64,000 nt of DNA from Thalassia testudinum (GCA_037157565.1 JAZHRO010000013.1:118496001-118560000); one strand, 5' to 3'; positions 31,316 to 44,110 are shown, counted from the stretch's first letter. Notes: a model not told the origin generated them from the letters alone. Numbers and translations are program-made.

Positions 31316-33116
31316 ATGAATCCTTCCACATATTACACTCATTCCCGCTCTTTCCCTCCTGTTGTGAATTATCTTCAACATGACGATTATCCCGACTTGT
31401 ATTGTAATCAACCATCAGTTAGTTGGGATAACTCAGATTGGGGATACAATTCCGGACCTCCGTGCTTAGGGTCTAACCCTGAACACTTTGATTCTGATTT
31501 CTATCCTTGTCAGAGCCACATCGGTTATAGATCATCTTCCTTCCATGAACAACCTAATATGATCTATAATCAAGAAGGATACACTGATTCTTACCCATCC
31601 TCTGATTACACTGCCATTAGGTCATCACCACCTTTTGAACAATTTGAAATGACCTATTATCAGGAAGGGTATAACGAATCTCAATTCGTTAATTCCTCCG
31701 CATTGACCCCAAACCCGCCCAACCCTGAACCAACTCATTTGGTTCAGGGTAACCAGGTTCAAGATAAGGTTTTGGTTAACTTAAGGAATATCATACAATC
31801 TTTAGAAGTTCAGCCAATACCTTGCATTGAGAGATTGGAGCCCCTGATTGAAATGATTGATGATTTGAACAAGTCGTTGTTGGATTGGCTCCAGGATGTT
31901 AAGGATAAGAACCCGGGTGAGTTTTTACTTGGGAAATTAGCAAAATTGAGGATGAGATTTGTGGTTGCTTTGATTCAATCATGGGATGATTCCCAGGATG
32001 AACTCATTTCAGGAAAGCCAATGACAGAACCCACTCAGGCACCTGTTGGGGGGACACGTGTTACGAGGCTGACCAGATTGAATTAGAGCAACCAATTAAA
32101 GATGATCTAATTTCTTCACCTGAGATCCCTGAGCTGGGGTACGAGGAGACGTATGTCTCCTTGAAGAAGAAAGTGACAGATGATTTTAGGACATACATTG
32201 ATACGGATCCTGATTTCTTTGATGGTGAAGATTCAAGTTGCGAAGTCTCACGCGAGTTTTCTGAACATGATTTCTGTGAGATGATTGGGCCTAAGGAATC
32301 TGATAGATCATTTGATAGCCCAATAATTGAGGAAACTGATCTTATTAGGGCACACATTACGGATCCAGAATCGCATTTTCTGGAGGATTCAATTCAATGC
32401 CCTGATTGTTAGTTATACCCATTGAGCTTATTGATGATTCTATTTCTGAGATAATTAGACCCAAGTCAATTCTGATTCTGCCACATCATTTAGACTTGGA
32501 GATTTCAAATGGGGTGATTAACATGCAAGAGGTCTCAGAATTTAACATTCTGATTGAGGAGGATAGGAATTGGGAAGTTCTGATTTGGGAAGCTAATTCT
32601 GGTGGAAGTACAAGATTGAGTCGAAGGGTGCCTATTAAGCTGAAACCATCAAACCAGGACCCTTACGACATCTGTTTTGAGGATGTCCAACCCAAGCACG
32701 CATTCAATGATTATCCTTTTGAGCTTGAATTCTCTATAACCCGACTTTTTGGTCTTGGGTTGCATCCTCATAAATCGCAGGCCCGACCCCACTTGCATTC
32801 TGATTTTAGGTTTTGGGTAATTTTAACCCAGAACCTAAGATATTCTCGATTATGGGGTATGGGTCTGCACCACAATCTGGTCCACATCTGTGGACCTCTG
32901 CTGATAGGTCAGAGGATTCTTCTATTTATTTTGATTCTGACTTGCACTTGTGAATTCATCATTTCTCTTCTTTGTATAGTATGCCTAGCTGAAGGCACTA
33001 AACTCAGCACATATACAATTCTTTTTAGTTTCCATCTCAGAGTGGACCTGACATTCATGCAATTCAGGTGCTTTCTATGCTATTCCACTCTATTTTATGT
33101 CTTTTTAATACAATGA
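31316..33116 (+). pseudogene. NA-B2 ORF, unrecognised element-specific protein, frameshifted
   Basis: The best N-terminal copy: open from ATG 31316 to 32086, covering the Tyr/Ser/Pro-rich region with two YNQEGY/YYQEGY plus SPPFEQF-type repeats and the helical NIIQSLEV...LLGKLAKLRMRF segment. A 1-nt loss near 32052 shifts the frame. The acidic part continues to 32412, and another frameshift near 32405 leads into 32406-33116, which carries GLGLHPHKSQARPHLHSDFR and GLHHNLVHICG. This frame then runs on into a strongly hydrophobic stretch (ILLFILILTCTCEFIISLL), which looks like a membrane segment. Family not recognised. The intact homologous stretches in NA-B1 and NA-D show that the frame was under use in the past. 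Confidence 0.72.
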
Positions 33117-34315
33117 GGACATTGCATTAGATAGGCATGGTGGGGTGGATATTCATCTCTGAATTCATTCATCAGCTCCGTAGATTTGTTTTATTTTCTT
33201 TTATTAAAAAAAAAATTAGAATTAGGAAAGAGAACTTGGGTTTAAGAAAATTTCAACCTTAGGAAATACTACATTATGATTTGAACACAAAGACCCTTCA
33301 GGTCTTTGGACTTAATCAGCTCGTGTATCCAGTAAAATGTGGATTTGTTTTTCGAGTCCTCGCCAACCTAAATTCTGTTTTAATTGGAGTAAATAAATTT
33401 GGGTGATAATTACACAACTTATCAACCCGCCCTTTGATTTGAGGGAATTTTGAGTTTTAAGCATCTACACACTTTCTCTGCACTGACTCGTTGTTCGAAG
33501 ATTTTAATGGAAATTGGGTAACTAATGAACCTTCTAGGGTGATATTGCTGGCAAGTTATCGTGGGTAACAGCCCATTGGTAGCTTGTCTAGAGCCCAGTC
33601 ACTAGACCTTTCTGTTTGCTGCCCTTAGGTAAATCTTAGACCAGGGAAGCCACCTACTTAAAAAAAAAAATCAAAAAGAAAAGGAGAAAAGAAAAAAAAA
33701 GAAATAAGCCACACTTCGCCGCATGAGTATGGCTGGCAAGTTGTCGGTGGTAACAGCTCATCGACCGGTTGTCCAGAACCCAGCTCAGTAAATGCACTGG
33801 AAATTCCCAAAACACTTAGGAAGAAGCGGAGAAGTAGAATAAATTGGGGAGATATACACTGGATTCACCCTTGTGTTGACCCCGTAAAAAACTAAAAGTA
33901 GGGAGAAAGCTACCGATTGTAAAGATACACCTTTAGGCAGAATTCTTTTTGAGGTCACCTAGAGGCGTAGAAATCCAAAGTCTGCTTTAATTGTCGGTCA
34001 ACGAGTCTATCACAACCACAATAAGATGCTTAAAACTTAGGGTTCTCATCAAATCTTGGGTGAGTTGAATGGTCGTAGAAAGCCACTCTTAAACCCTAAA
34101 ATTTAAAAATCCAAAAAAATTAGAAAAGAGGAAAAAGAGAAAAAGAAATTTTTCTTTGAATAAGGCGAGGGCCTGAGGCGGTCTGCATTTTGCCAGATAC
34201 TCGGGCACTGTTGTGTCTTTGAAAGTTCAGATCCTAAGTGGATAATTTCTTAATGATTGAAAATAAACTCAAGCCCAAATAATTCAACCTAATTCTTTTA
34301 TAAATAGCATATAGT
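33117..34315 (+). other. NA-B2 3' noncoding region
   Basis: Same order of elements as NA-B1: PPT-like AGGCATGGTGGGG (33133-33145), hairpin CAAAGACC / GGTCTTTG (33288-33308), a weakened TGATAATT / ACTTATCA stem (near 33403), and two copies of the TATGGCTGGCAAG motif (33543-33600 and 33728-33783) around an A-rich tract. Confidence 0.73.
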
Positions 34316-34352
34316 TTTTGCTAGGGACTAGCAAAAGATAGGCATGGGGGTA
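34316..34352 (+). other. NA-B2 PPT with adjacent hairpin
   Basis: Stem TTTTGCTAG / CTAGCAAAA with loop GGA (34316-34336), then AGGCATGGGGGTA up to the 3' LTR. Identical to NA-B1. Confidence 0.88.
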
Positions 34353-36052
34353 TGATGTAAACACATTTACACTACTTGAGATGTCTATTTATGCATGTTC
34401 TTAAGCATAGGATTACGTTGCATGCTATAAATATTGCATAACATGACTCATCTTGCATTTAGAGTAGTTTGAATAAAATGGAGGTTAATTATCTCCTTTT
34501 ATGTGCTTGAACAGGGCAAACATTTTATCGAGGCCTCGAATCGAAGATCCAACCGTATGGATGTGATCAGGGTGATGATTGGAGTTCAACGACTCCAAGA
34601 TCGCCCTACTCAGGCATCTGTAGCATCAGATAGTGATCAGGGAACCTTAGAAGATCAAGGGCCAAGATGGTGTAAATCCGTACTTCAAATGGCAAATCTG
34701 ACCGTACGGATGAATTTGAATCGACGATCGCACCCTAACGACGCAAAAATCGAGTCAATCCGACATCCGTGGCACCATCTACAACACCTAGAAGATGGAC
34801 GGCCAAGATGGCACCACGTGGTGCCATCTCGGCTCCCAAACAGCCGCATGCAATCACTGAAGTCTCCGCATCCACTCTCTCTCTGCCGTTGGATCTCGAT
34901 CCAATGGTTATGGACGGCTGCGCCTTAAAACGTTCGCTTGACCATCTGCGCCCCGCAGCATAGTGGGTGAAGGCGTTATCATGAGCTGCAGCCGCAGGTT
35001 CAAGCCACAGTGAAGGGGAGAAGGGCGCGGGCGAGCGAGCACGGGCATGCGTTGGATCATGATCGGGTGGCTCAGATCTTCCAATAACGGCTGCGCGCTA
35101 TTTCACGTGAGGCAGTCACGCAACATCGTACGCACTGGGCGGGCGTGTAGCGAGCAAGTCAGGCGCATCTTAAACCGTCCGATCTCACGATCAGGGGGCT
35201 GTGGATGGATGAATGTGTGGTGGGCATTGAGAGTGGGCAGCTGAGGAGGCGTGCGTGGGGAGCACCCACTACACCTACGTTGGTGCTTTAGCGATGGTTT
35301 TATCCGTCACTAAAGACCCCTTATTTAATGTTTTAAAGATGTAATGACTAATTTGCCCCCACTCCTTGCAACTGTAAAAGGAGACCCCTTCCACACGAAA
35401 TTCTCATCCCTTCCTTCTCTTCTCTACCTCACCAAAGCTCAAGAGATGCTTGTCCCACACCCGGGATGCTTCTCGCAAGATAAAGTCCAAATTTTCGTCC
35501 CCCTTCTGATGTGGATCCCGCGACAACGACAGCGTGCTGCTCCATTCCCGTTCTTCTGCTTCGTCCTCCTTCGTCCTACTCCATCCCCCTTCGTCCAGGC
35601 GTCGTCCCATCCAGCTCATTCTCCAAGCGTCCATCGAGGAGGATATTTCTCTCTCCATTCTTTTACTGCTTTCTAGAGTAGATTTACCGCTTTCTAATGT
35701 AATCATTTTTCCGCTTTTTAGTCATAATATTTAGCGTAATGAACAATCCCTTTTGATAATAAATTCCATGTGCATTCTATATCTCTTTTGATTTTTGTTT
35801 GTATTATTCTCTCTCTTATTCTCTCTCTCTCTTTTATTTATTGTAAGTAGTTCTAATCAATTGCATTATTTCGTGACAAATAAAAACGAACGTGCAGTTT
35901 TTAAATCAAACGTCTGTCTCCCTGTGTTTGACCCGGAATTTCAATTTCGGTATAAATTTTATTTGTTGAACATGAGTTCTTCGCTTTCAAACTACAACGA
36001 CAGGTTTTTTTCAAAATCGAACACGTTAGCGTAGTAATTCGATCGTTCAACA
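34353..36052 (+). repeat. NA-B2 3' LTR
   Basis: 1700 bp, TGATGTAAACAC to GTTCAACA. The palindrome is degraded (35286-35315) and the TATA box has become TGTAAAAGG (35373-35381), still 57 bp apart. Confidence 0.92.
35286..35381 (+). promoter_or_regulatory. NA-B2 3' LTR core promoter, decayed
   Basis: Imperfect CTTTAGCGAT ... GTCACTAAAG palindrome and TGTAAAAGG with the spacing seen in NA-B1. Confidence 0.5.
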
Positions 36053-36057
36053 GTGGG
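36053..36057. repeat. Target-site duplication of NA-B2 (right copy)
   Basis: GTGGG, exact match to 29026-29030. Confidence 0.93.
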
Positions 36058-36300
36058 CTTTAACTCCCTAAATCGAAATCGATCAAATGCAGTAGTGGGA
36101 GTTAAGTTGATGGACGAACCCAGATCAAGAAGGACCCGATTAAATGGAGAATCTTGCAAGAAGCAGGATATGAGTGGGGTATCAGGGTCTTTCCTTTTCA
36201 GCAGCAAGTCAGCTAGAATCATGGTGCTAGCCTCTTTCAACAGTATCGCATGTCGTCTAATTCTCGGCTGTCGCTTTGGGGTACAATAGTCCTTGAAGAA
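36058..36300 (-). pseudogene. pol: Ath-F protease, N-terminal part with active site
   Basis: Open segment from 36240 with LLDLGSSINLTP, the retropepsin active site (Asp kept, usual Ala replaced by Ser). It is interrupted on its C-terminal side by NA-B2 and continues at 29030. Confidence 0.87.
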
Positions 36301-38388
36301 CCTAGCGACAGCGGGAATGTGATCGATTGCCTTGAGGAGGGGGATCTAAATATGTACTTCCTTGAACATTGATTTTAATTCCTCAAAATTTCACGTGTCC
36401 TTTTTCCGTACTACATTCCGTGTCAGAGCCTCAGGAAAAGGTACGGGAATCTTAGGGTCAAGTGGCCTCTTACCCTTATCTACCGTAGGTGGCTCCTGAA
36501 ATGAAGAAGGAGTCAAACCCACCTGCGGTGAAGGGTGAGAAAAATCAAGACCCCCCTACCTATGTGGTGGGTCGAATGTCTTCCTTCCACTCCTCAATGA
36601 GATAGCATTTGCATCGACTTGCTGTCCATGAGGTGGTGGGGGAGCGGAAGGGGTAGAGTATGCGGGGTTCAGCATCAAAGGTGGCTGGCCTCGAGCATAA
36701 CCAGGGGGTACAGGAGGCACCTGTAATATGGCATGTGCCTGTCCCTGTGGTGCCTGAAACCTAGGTGGGGCACCTTGGTTCTGCACATATCGAGGGTTCG
36801 AGACGGGTTGGGAGGGCAAGTCTCCCTGAGTCCTATGCTTTTGCAACAACTGGTTTTGCATGTTCTGTATAGTTTGTATCTGATCAACCATCGCTTTATA
36901 ATCTGCAAGCTATCCTGTGTAGATTTCCTCATCGATTCTTGCAGCTCCTCTTTCAGTGCCTCCAAAGGGTCAGCCCACTTTGGAGGGTGACTGGCAGCTT
37001 GGTGCAGCAGCTGGTATAAAGAATGGGGTTGCTACTGATGCGGTAATGGCCGCTGCCTAGGGTATGTGTTCTGCGCATTCCCGAATTGCCTGGTCTGGTA
37101 GTGTCGATCTTGTTGTGGTCTCTGTGAATTGCCGGACCAGGAGAAGTTCGGATGCTGGTGCCAACTAGCGTAATAAGTCTCTAAATATGGGTTATTACGC
37201 CCGTATCCTTGGATAACTGACGTCCTCGTAGGCTGAAGATGTCTGAGACGTATATCCGTCAAGGGGATATGTGTTATAATCTACGGGTGGTGCGGAACCC
37301 TGGTCGTAAGGTGCCAGATCTAGATTGTTTACGGGATCCTGATATGCGAAATCTCGTAAACAAGGAGAAGATGTAACTCAAGTGAGTAGATTAACTCGAG
37401 CAGGAGGGGCTCGAGGTGCATAGGAGGGTCTTAAAGCAGCAGAGTTCATGTCAGATTGACCCTGACTAATCTGGTCAATCTTTTTCTCAATTAGGTTTAT
37501 TCTATCCAGCTGCTTGACGATGATATCCATGTCGGCTCGAATAGACTCGGTGTGAGCCTCGTGAACACCAACCCGCTGCTGACCAGGCTACTGGAACTGG
37601 TTCATGGATGCAACATTCATCGAGTTCCTAACCAAAGATTCGAACAACTCAAATGCGTTGTTCTCGTCTTTCGCGGGGAAATTCCCGCCACCAAATGCAT
37701 CGGCCAGATACCAATGTGTGTCATCCAGCCCATGGTAAAAGATTTGAGCTAGGTACCATTTGGGTATACCATGGTGCGGGAATTTTCGAAGAAGGTCATG
37801 AAATCGGTCCCAAGCTTCATGCAACTTCTCCCCAGCACCTTGGGAGAAAGATGTGATTGCACGTCGCATCGCATTTGTTCGACCAATTGAGAAGAACTTT
37901 TGCAGGAATTCACGTTGTAATTCTGGCCAGGTTCCAATTGGCTTCCTAATGGTCTTTAACCAGTATGAAGCTTTGTCCCTCAGAGAAAATGGGAAAAGCT
38001 TCATTAGAACAATCCCAAGATCGATATTCCTGGGTCAAATTGTTTCTGCGAGTCGACTCAGGTCCTCTAAGTGCTGGAACGGATCTTTGCTTGAGTTCCC
38101 ATAGAAGTGAGTGCTAATCAAGCCAATCACATTGGGCTTGAGCTCAAACGCATCTCCACCTACGGGAATTCTGACTAATGGTGCAACGATTTGTGCGGCT
38201 AGATCGTAGAAATCCCGTAGTTGTTCTCCTCGCAGCGGGTGCTGCATCCTATCAAGCACCATCAAAATGCGATCCATGCTCTACCGATGTCGCTCCTCAG
38301 ATTCGACCACCTAAGCTTCCAGACGAGCCATCAGGTTGAAATTGTCAATATCCTGACCCGATCTAGGTCCAGGTCCAGGATTAGCCAT
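36301..38388 (-). pseudogene. gag: Ath-F gag
   Basis: The start is placed at the ATG at 38388, giving MANPGPGPRSGQD, because Ath-H has the same opening at 46048. In-frame TAGs follow, including one at 38283-38281 that Ath-H shares. The capsid domain (38277-37588) reads AFELKPNVIGLISTHFYGN, FPFSLRDKASYWLKTI and HEAWDRFHDLLRKFPHHGIP, a classic Athila gag. Downstream come a Gln/Pro/Asn-rich segment (37262-36556) and the AISLRSGRK motif near 36600. I see no intact zinc knuckle. The frame is constant in the capsid, then shifts near 37500-37262 and again before 36965. Confidence 0.9.
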
Positions 38389-39928
38389 TATGGCTACGGG
38401 AGTAGAAGTGGGGGGAGAAGTAGGCTTTGGCGAGGTGACTCACCTCCTTGGGAGTGGCTCCCAAGGTCCAACCAAGTGAGGTCTAAGTGACCTCCTTCTT
38501 TGCATACACCACCCAACCCCTTGGTTGGCTTAGCCAAGCTGGACAAGGCTAAGGCCCTATCAGCCAGGTGGTCCTTATGAATTAGATGACTGGATTTTTC
38601 ATTTAAGTTTTAATTCCTGAAGAAAATTCGTCATACAACTGACTGAAAGCGATTCTTGCCTCTTGGCTAACCTAGCCAAGAGGTTGAAAGCACCCAGTAG
38701 TATGACAATGAATTCAGGTTTAATTCATGTTTTAAATTTGATTTTTAGCCCATTTTTCTTCAGTTGGGGTTTTTGGTGAGTGGCCCACAAGGTGACCAAG
38801 CTCACCGGCAAAGTACTAGACTTGACTAAGTCTAGGTTATCCTAAGTGTGGTCTCTAAATTGTAACCCTAAAGGTGTAACCTAGGGTTCATGCAATTCGA
38901 GGGTTTTGTTCTTTTGTTTTCAGCAGACCACAAAACTTACAATCAATTCTCCGGTAAAATTTGGAATCCAATTAACTTTAAAATTGACGAGTAGATTCTT
39001 TTCTCAATTATCTTTCTAGAGAATATTTTTTTGGAATTTTTAATGCTTCAACTAAATTTTTAAAGATTTTTGAATGTCAAGGGGTCAAATTTGGAATTTT
39101 GACCTCTGGTTGGTTTTTCGCTTTGAAACAGTAACAAAAGACTTTCAAAAATTTAAAAAAAATATGAAAAATAAAGCCAACGAATTCAGCTTTCAAACTC
39201 TACCATTTTTAGTTAAAACAGATCTACGGATTGCTCAAACTTACTTTTTGAAATTTGAAAAATCTTGGATCTGAGTCAGACTGACCCTCTTGCACTTCCT
39301 AAATTTTTAAAAATTTTATACTTATAATTTTTTCAAAAGAATGGTGCCGTTTGAAAGACGATTTGAAAATGAAGGCCAAACCCAAATTTTAGATTTTTTT
39401 TATTTAGTGGTTATTCAGCAATCGAATTTTTAAAATAGACATTGAATCTTGACCAAAAATAAGGAAATGGTGGAGAAGCTTTTAAAGAAGGTTTGAGTTT
39501 GAAATCCAAGCTTTCCACCAAAAGTGTTTTTTTTTCAAAAACATTTGCACGTGTTTTTTTCAAAAGGATTTTTTTTCGAAGGATTTTCAAATATATATAT
39601 ATATATAAATTTTTTGCTTTTTTCAAACTAACCTAGGATTCAAATGAAACCTAATCTAGATTTTTTTGAAAATTTTTTCTTTTGACGAAAATGAATAAGA
39701 ATTTTTTTTACGTTTTCTTTTCAGAAGAAATTGCTGCAAGCAAATCTAATCCTAGGGTTCATAAGAAAACCTAAACTAAGAGGAGATGTGCACCTGATTT
39801 CTTTTTATGCACTCGTTGTATGCGTAGATCCCATTTTTTTCCCGTGATGTCCTACACATCCAAAACAAAGTAGAGAGAGATTTGTCAATGGTAGTTAAAA
39901 GATTGAAGTCAAGAAAAATGGCGTTGCC
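38389..39928 (-). other. Ath-F 5' leader, noncoding
   Basis: About 1.5 kb between PBS and gag. AT-rich, with many A or T runs and a short TA repeat (about 39591-39607). No convincing ORF. It corresponds to the Ath-H leader pieces at 46049-46265, 47985-48149 and 49824-51075. Confidence 0.72.
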
Positions 39929-39946
39929 TCCTCAACAACGGCACCA
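39929..39946 (-). other. Ath-F primer-binding site, decayed
   Basis: Minus-strand TGGTGCCGTTGTTGAGGA, tRNA-Asp type with four changes, all C-to-T or G-to-A. It starts 2 nt from the LTR end. Confidence 0.82.
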
Positions 39947-39948
39947 TT

Positions 39949-42137
39949 TGACGGAAAGCCATTCTCGCGCATTTTAAAGTCGTCGAAAATCGTAGTATAG
40001 TCATGCAAAAATGTTCGTCAAAAAATGATTTTGTAAAAAATAATGAGACTTTGAGTCTCGGTCATTCGTCTCTAGGAGGTGTTTGTGCAAATCTGAAATC
40101 GATCTTTTATCGCTATACTTTATTTACAGTCACATGGCGGTTCACGGTTATTACGTATTTAAACACGACATGCTTAGTTGTAATAGATGATAATGAAAAG
40201 TAGGCAACTTGAATCACACAAAAATAATGGCAACCAATAATCTCATGGTGATTTCAAACATAGAGATATGTATAAAAATATATCTTTTATTCATTCATTC
40301 AGAGAAGTGCTTGCAACATGGAATGTAGAGAAAAGCTTGTACAGGAATGCTTGAAAATGAAAATCTAGCTAACAGAAATGATCGCATACAGGAATCTATG
40401 GGAGGATTTTGCATGCATCATTGGGGGAGAATAAAGAGCTATACTACTAAGCAGTAAATAAAAGCAGTAAAACTACGAAGAGTTGAGTTACTAATCTAGA
40501 AGAAAGAAGGGCATTCAGAGGTGGTATCCGATGGCCTTTGAGTGGTTGAGGGAAGAAGGAGGGGCAACCAATGGAGCATAGGCCAGCCCTTGGAGAGAGG
40601 TTGGAGAAGTGATCCAGCATCCTGGCATGGAGATGGTGACCTTCATGGTGGTGCTCAACTCGTGGAGGTGGAGTGGAGATGGAAGTGGCTAGCCTAAGTG
40701 GAATGAATGCCAAGAATGGATGGCCAAGAGTGGATGGGTGCAAATGGCCACCCCTTAGGTCTTTTTATAGACCTAAGGGAGTCTCTCTAGAGATGTGTGG
40801 AACTCTCTAGAGAGAGCTCCAATGAGCAGCCGGCCAAGTGGTTTTGAGATCCAAAAAAAGTGGATCACAATTTGAATGCCTCTTGGTTGCTAATTTTGGC
40901 AACCAAGAGTGGCACCATTGGAGAGAGTTCTAGAGAACTCTAGATGTGTGAGAGTGCATGAATGGGTGTGTGTGTGTGTGTGGTCATGCCCTAGGTGGCT
41001 AAGAGGTATAGGTTAGGTCCTAAGGGGTTTAGGTAGGTGTATGCCTTGAATTAGGTTTGCAAACAGTAATTGCTAAGGGGAATTTGCAATTAAACTTAAC
41101 CCAAGTTTAATTGAATGAGTGTGAACCTAATTGAGAGTGAAATGACTCAATTAGGTTGGGTTTAGGTCAATTGGACTCTCACTAAGTTCAATTGGACTTG
41201 TGTGGGTTGAGATCTGAGCTCAATTGGACTCAATGAGTCCAATTGACTTAGGTGATGGTAATTGACTCTGATCTAAGTTAATTGAGTTTGGTAAGGACCT
41301 AATTAGGCCCTTAGGGAGGTCTAGAGGTGATGTACTAGGGTTAGGGTACCTTAATTTAGGTTCCTATGGGGTTGGAATTAGGTCTAGGGAGCTAGAAATC
41401 CAAAATCAAGGCTTGAATCTCAAAACGAGAACTAGAGAGTAGTTCCAGATGTCCAAAAACAGGATTAGATGACTTATACTCAAAAATCAGAAGTCCAGAC
41501 TTCAGTTCTGGACATCCAATCTGAGTCATGGGGAATTCTAGGTTTTGTTTTGGTATTCTGCAGAAATTGGACGTCTGACAAAGTGTCTGAACGTCCAATA
41601 ACACTGCAGAAGTGGGTTTGAGGTGTGCGGGAGTTGGTTAAGGGTTTTGGACATCCTATAACTTATTTGGATGTGTAGATAAGGGTTGGAACTTGGGTTT
41701 TAGGGTTTCCTAGGGTGCTATAACCTAATCTAAGGGTGGCTAAGGCTTAGGGGAAGTCTCTAAGCTATCCTAGTGCTAGGATGGACCTAAGCTCTTCATA
41801 TTTTACTGCTTTATTCCTGCTTAATAGAATAGCATACCTTAATTCCCTTACATTATTATTCCCTATGTCTAATCTAAATCTTCTGCTCCAGTCCTACTGC
41901 AACACCCCTTATTCCTGATCCAGCTTCAGATCCAGCTTAAAATCCAACTCCAGATCCAGCTTATTACCTGTAATTGACATAATGCACTTACTCAGCACAT
42001 TATAACATTATTTTATGCATAGCTAAAGGAAAGCAGTAAAGATGCAGATAATGCTCATGCATGCATGAATTACCCTAACATATGCTAAGTCCTAGCCTAA
42101 TTTTGGTCAATTAAGACCTATAATTGCTGTGTAATTA
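39949..42137 (-). repeat. Ath-F 5' LTR, complete
   Basis: 2189 bp. On the minus strand it starts TAATTACACAGC (TGATTGCGCAGC in the 3' copy) at 42137 and ends CCGTCA at 39949. It contains TATAAAAAG at 40769-40761, a TG run near 40970 and the shortened 12-bp array (41917-41962). Confidence 0.92.
40761..40769 (-). promoter_or_regulatory. TATA box of Ath-F 5' LTR
   Basis: Minus-strand TATAAAAAG, equivalent to 535-543 in the 3' LTR. Confidence 0.6.
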
Positions 42138-42719
42138 GCTCTTTATAAAGGAGCCCAATGTTACCACAAAAAAGTCAATTCTTCATCTTCACCGTCCTCG
42201 ATAAGATCATACTTGAAGTTTCGTGATGCCTTCGATATGTCCAATCTAAGTCTTTCATTTCCTAGGGCAATCTCCATACACCTGGATGCACAACCGATGT
42301 TCGCACGGGCTATCGCCAAAAATGGGCAACCTAAAATAATAGGTGCATCATGGAGATTAGGAGGAATCTCCATATTGAGAATGAAAAAGTCCACTAGAAA
42401 GCATCATCCATGGACTTTAACGATCATGTTCTCAACCACCCCACTCAGTGTTTTAAGTGATCGATCATCCAGCTGAATGGTAATCGAGGTGGGTTTTAAC
42501 CCTCCAAATTGAAAATGATCATATACAGTAGTGGGAGTTAGGTTGATGGACAAACCCAAATCAAGAAGGGCCCAATCAAATGGAGAATCCTACAAAAAGC
42601 AGGAAATGAGTGGGGTACTATGGTCTTTCATCTTAGGAGGTAGGTCAGTTAAAATCACGGCACTAGCTTCTTTTGACAGTACTACCTGACGTCCATTTTT
42701 CTGTTGTCGCTTCAAGGTA
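42138..42719 (-). pseudogene. pol: Ath-H protease region
   Basis: Minus-strand homologue of Ath-F 28700-29030 plus 36058-36250. From 42394 it reads FFILNMEIPPNLHDAPIILG and PFLAIARANIGCASRCMEIA. Further 5', the active-site stretch reads DLGLS instead of DLGSS, in a different frame. Nonsense and frameshift changes are scattered. The left limit is the Ath-F insertion and the right limit the K1 solo LTR. Confidence 0.8.
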
Positions 42720-44110
42720 TGATGGGGTGAAAATTCATCATGAAAAGATTTGAGTTTCAAAATCCATTGTCATAGTACGATTCACGAGAAAATCCGTCAA
42801 TCAGATAATATTTATAATCGAAACTCGAGGTGAGTCTGGAGTTGAATACGGGGAGGCAAACATTTGGTTTGAAAAATCTACGTTTCATTATTTATTTATT
42901 TTTATTTTCTTTATCTTCTATAATTTTTTTGCATTTTTATCAAGTAAAAGATCAAGTCGATGAAAACTTTAACTACTTGCAAAAATAATGCAAACAGGGA
43001 GAGAGAAAGAGAGAGAGAAACAATCATATATTTCTGATCAAATGTTTCTACAACTATGAAACCAGGAAAACTATACTACAAAAGTGAAAAGATAGAGACA
43101 GGTGAAAAGAATCCCCCTCGACAGTCACTTAGAGAATGGCTCGCTCTGACGGCACCCCAAAGAAGGTGGAGAGGAGCGGGACAAGGGAGAACAATGATGG
43201 AGGAAGGAGGATGGGTCAAGACGTCATTGCTGCGAGGATCTTCTTTCGGAAGGAGGTGAGAGGACGACCACGGGATGCTCCACGAATGGGGATAAGAGGC
43301 AAGAAAATGTTTGATTTCTACTCTAAAGGAGCATCTGGGGCTTCGGACAATCTCTCTCTAGATCCTTGGAGGTGGTGAGTAGAAGAAAGGAAGAGATGAA
43401 GAAAAATGGGAGGGGTAGGTGTCTTTTTATAGTGGAGGAAAGGATTAATTTCGTATACAAGACATTTAGTGACGATCATAGATGTCGCTAAAGGTCTGCC
43501 ACAAATGTTGCTGCAAACAGCCCATGTGCCCACCAACCGCTACGCTGGCGCACGCTCCACTTGCCCTTATCGCTCGCCCGCTGCTATGCCTACGCATGCC
43601 CGCACTACTGTCACGTGCATGCACATTGGTGGTCTGGGTTGCGCCACATGGCGCAACCTGGGCTGTCCATCTTCTTTCCTTTGTAAGGGCTACTACAAAG
43701 GTCAGATTGAGTCAATTTTCATGCCATTGGGCAGCAACCATGGACCCAAATCCATCTGTGCAGTCGGATTTATCATTTGAAGCTTTGGATTGCGTCACCT
43801 AGTCCCTTAGTCGTTGATCTTCCTTGAACTACATATGGTGCTACGGGGCTCCAATCAAGGCAATTTTGGAGGTGTTGGACTCCGATCGTCATCCTAATTA
43901 GCTCTATATGGTTGGATCATCAATTCAAGGCTCCGAATTAAATCTCTTTCTCTCCTGGCCATAAAAGGACACAATGAACCTAAAATATACACAAACTACT
44001 CTAATTGCAGAATGGTGCATGCTATGCAATATTTATAGTATGGAATGCATATCTAATACTAGAGACATGCATAAATAGGCATTTTAACCTAAATGGATGT
44101 GTTTACATTA
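42720..44110 (-). mobile_element. K1, solo LTR of the NA-B/D superfamily
   Basis: Reads on the minus strand from TAATGTAAACAC (44110) to a degraded end near 42720. It shares the ~130-bp LTR start with NA-B1 and the GAAACTCGA/TTATAATC block with NA-D. The flanks AGGTA (42715-42719) and GGGTG (44111-44115) are a possible TSD with two changes. No internal sequence is present. Confidence 0.8.
43423..43493 (-). promoter_or_regulatory. K1 core promoter: palindrome plus TATA box
   Basis: On the minus strand, CTTTAGCGAC ... GTCACTAAATG (43493-43465) is followed 33 bp later by TATAAAAAG (43431-43423), the NA-D arrangement. Confidence 0.55.

Larger units (their letters stand above)
29031..36052 (+). 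mobile_element. NA-B2, second non-autonomous copy, inserted in Ath-F protease
   Basis: A 7022-bp element with the same layout as NA-B1: LTR, tRNA-Asp PBS with one mismatch, leader, element-specific ORF, structured 3' region, PPT, LTR. Its 5' LTR is about 335 bp shorter than its 3' LTR, and its leader lacks about 280 bp present in NA-B1 and NA-D. It is inserted head-on to Ath-F. Confidence 0.93.
1..42137 (-). mobile_element. Ath-F, Athila-like LTR retrotransposon hosting nested insertions
   Basis: A minus-strand Athila-type Ty3/gypsy element. Reading right to left it runs 5' LTR (39949-42137), PBS, leader, gag (start 38388), protease, reverse transcriptase, RNase H, integrase (ending 25444), 3' noncoding region (3784-1963), PPT and 3' LTR (1927-1, cut by the window edge). 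Ath-A (3785-25434) and NA-B2 (29031-36052) are inserted in it. The sequence immediately right of 42137 is protease-region DNA of a related element, Ath-H, so Ath-F itself sits inside Ath-H. The left end, and hence its own TSD, is outside the window. Clade assignment rests on gag and pol motifs and the tRNA-Asp PBS. Confidence 0.9.
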
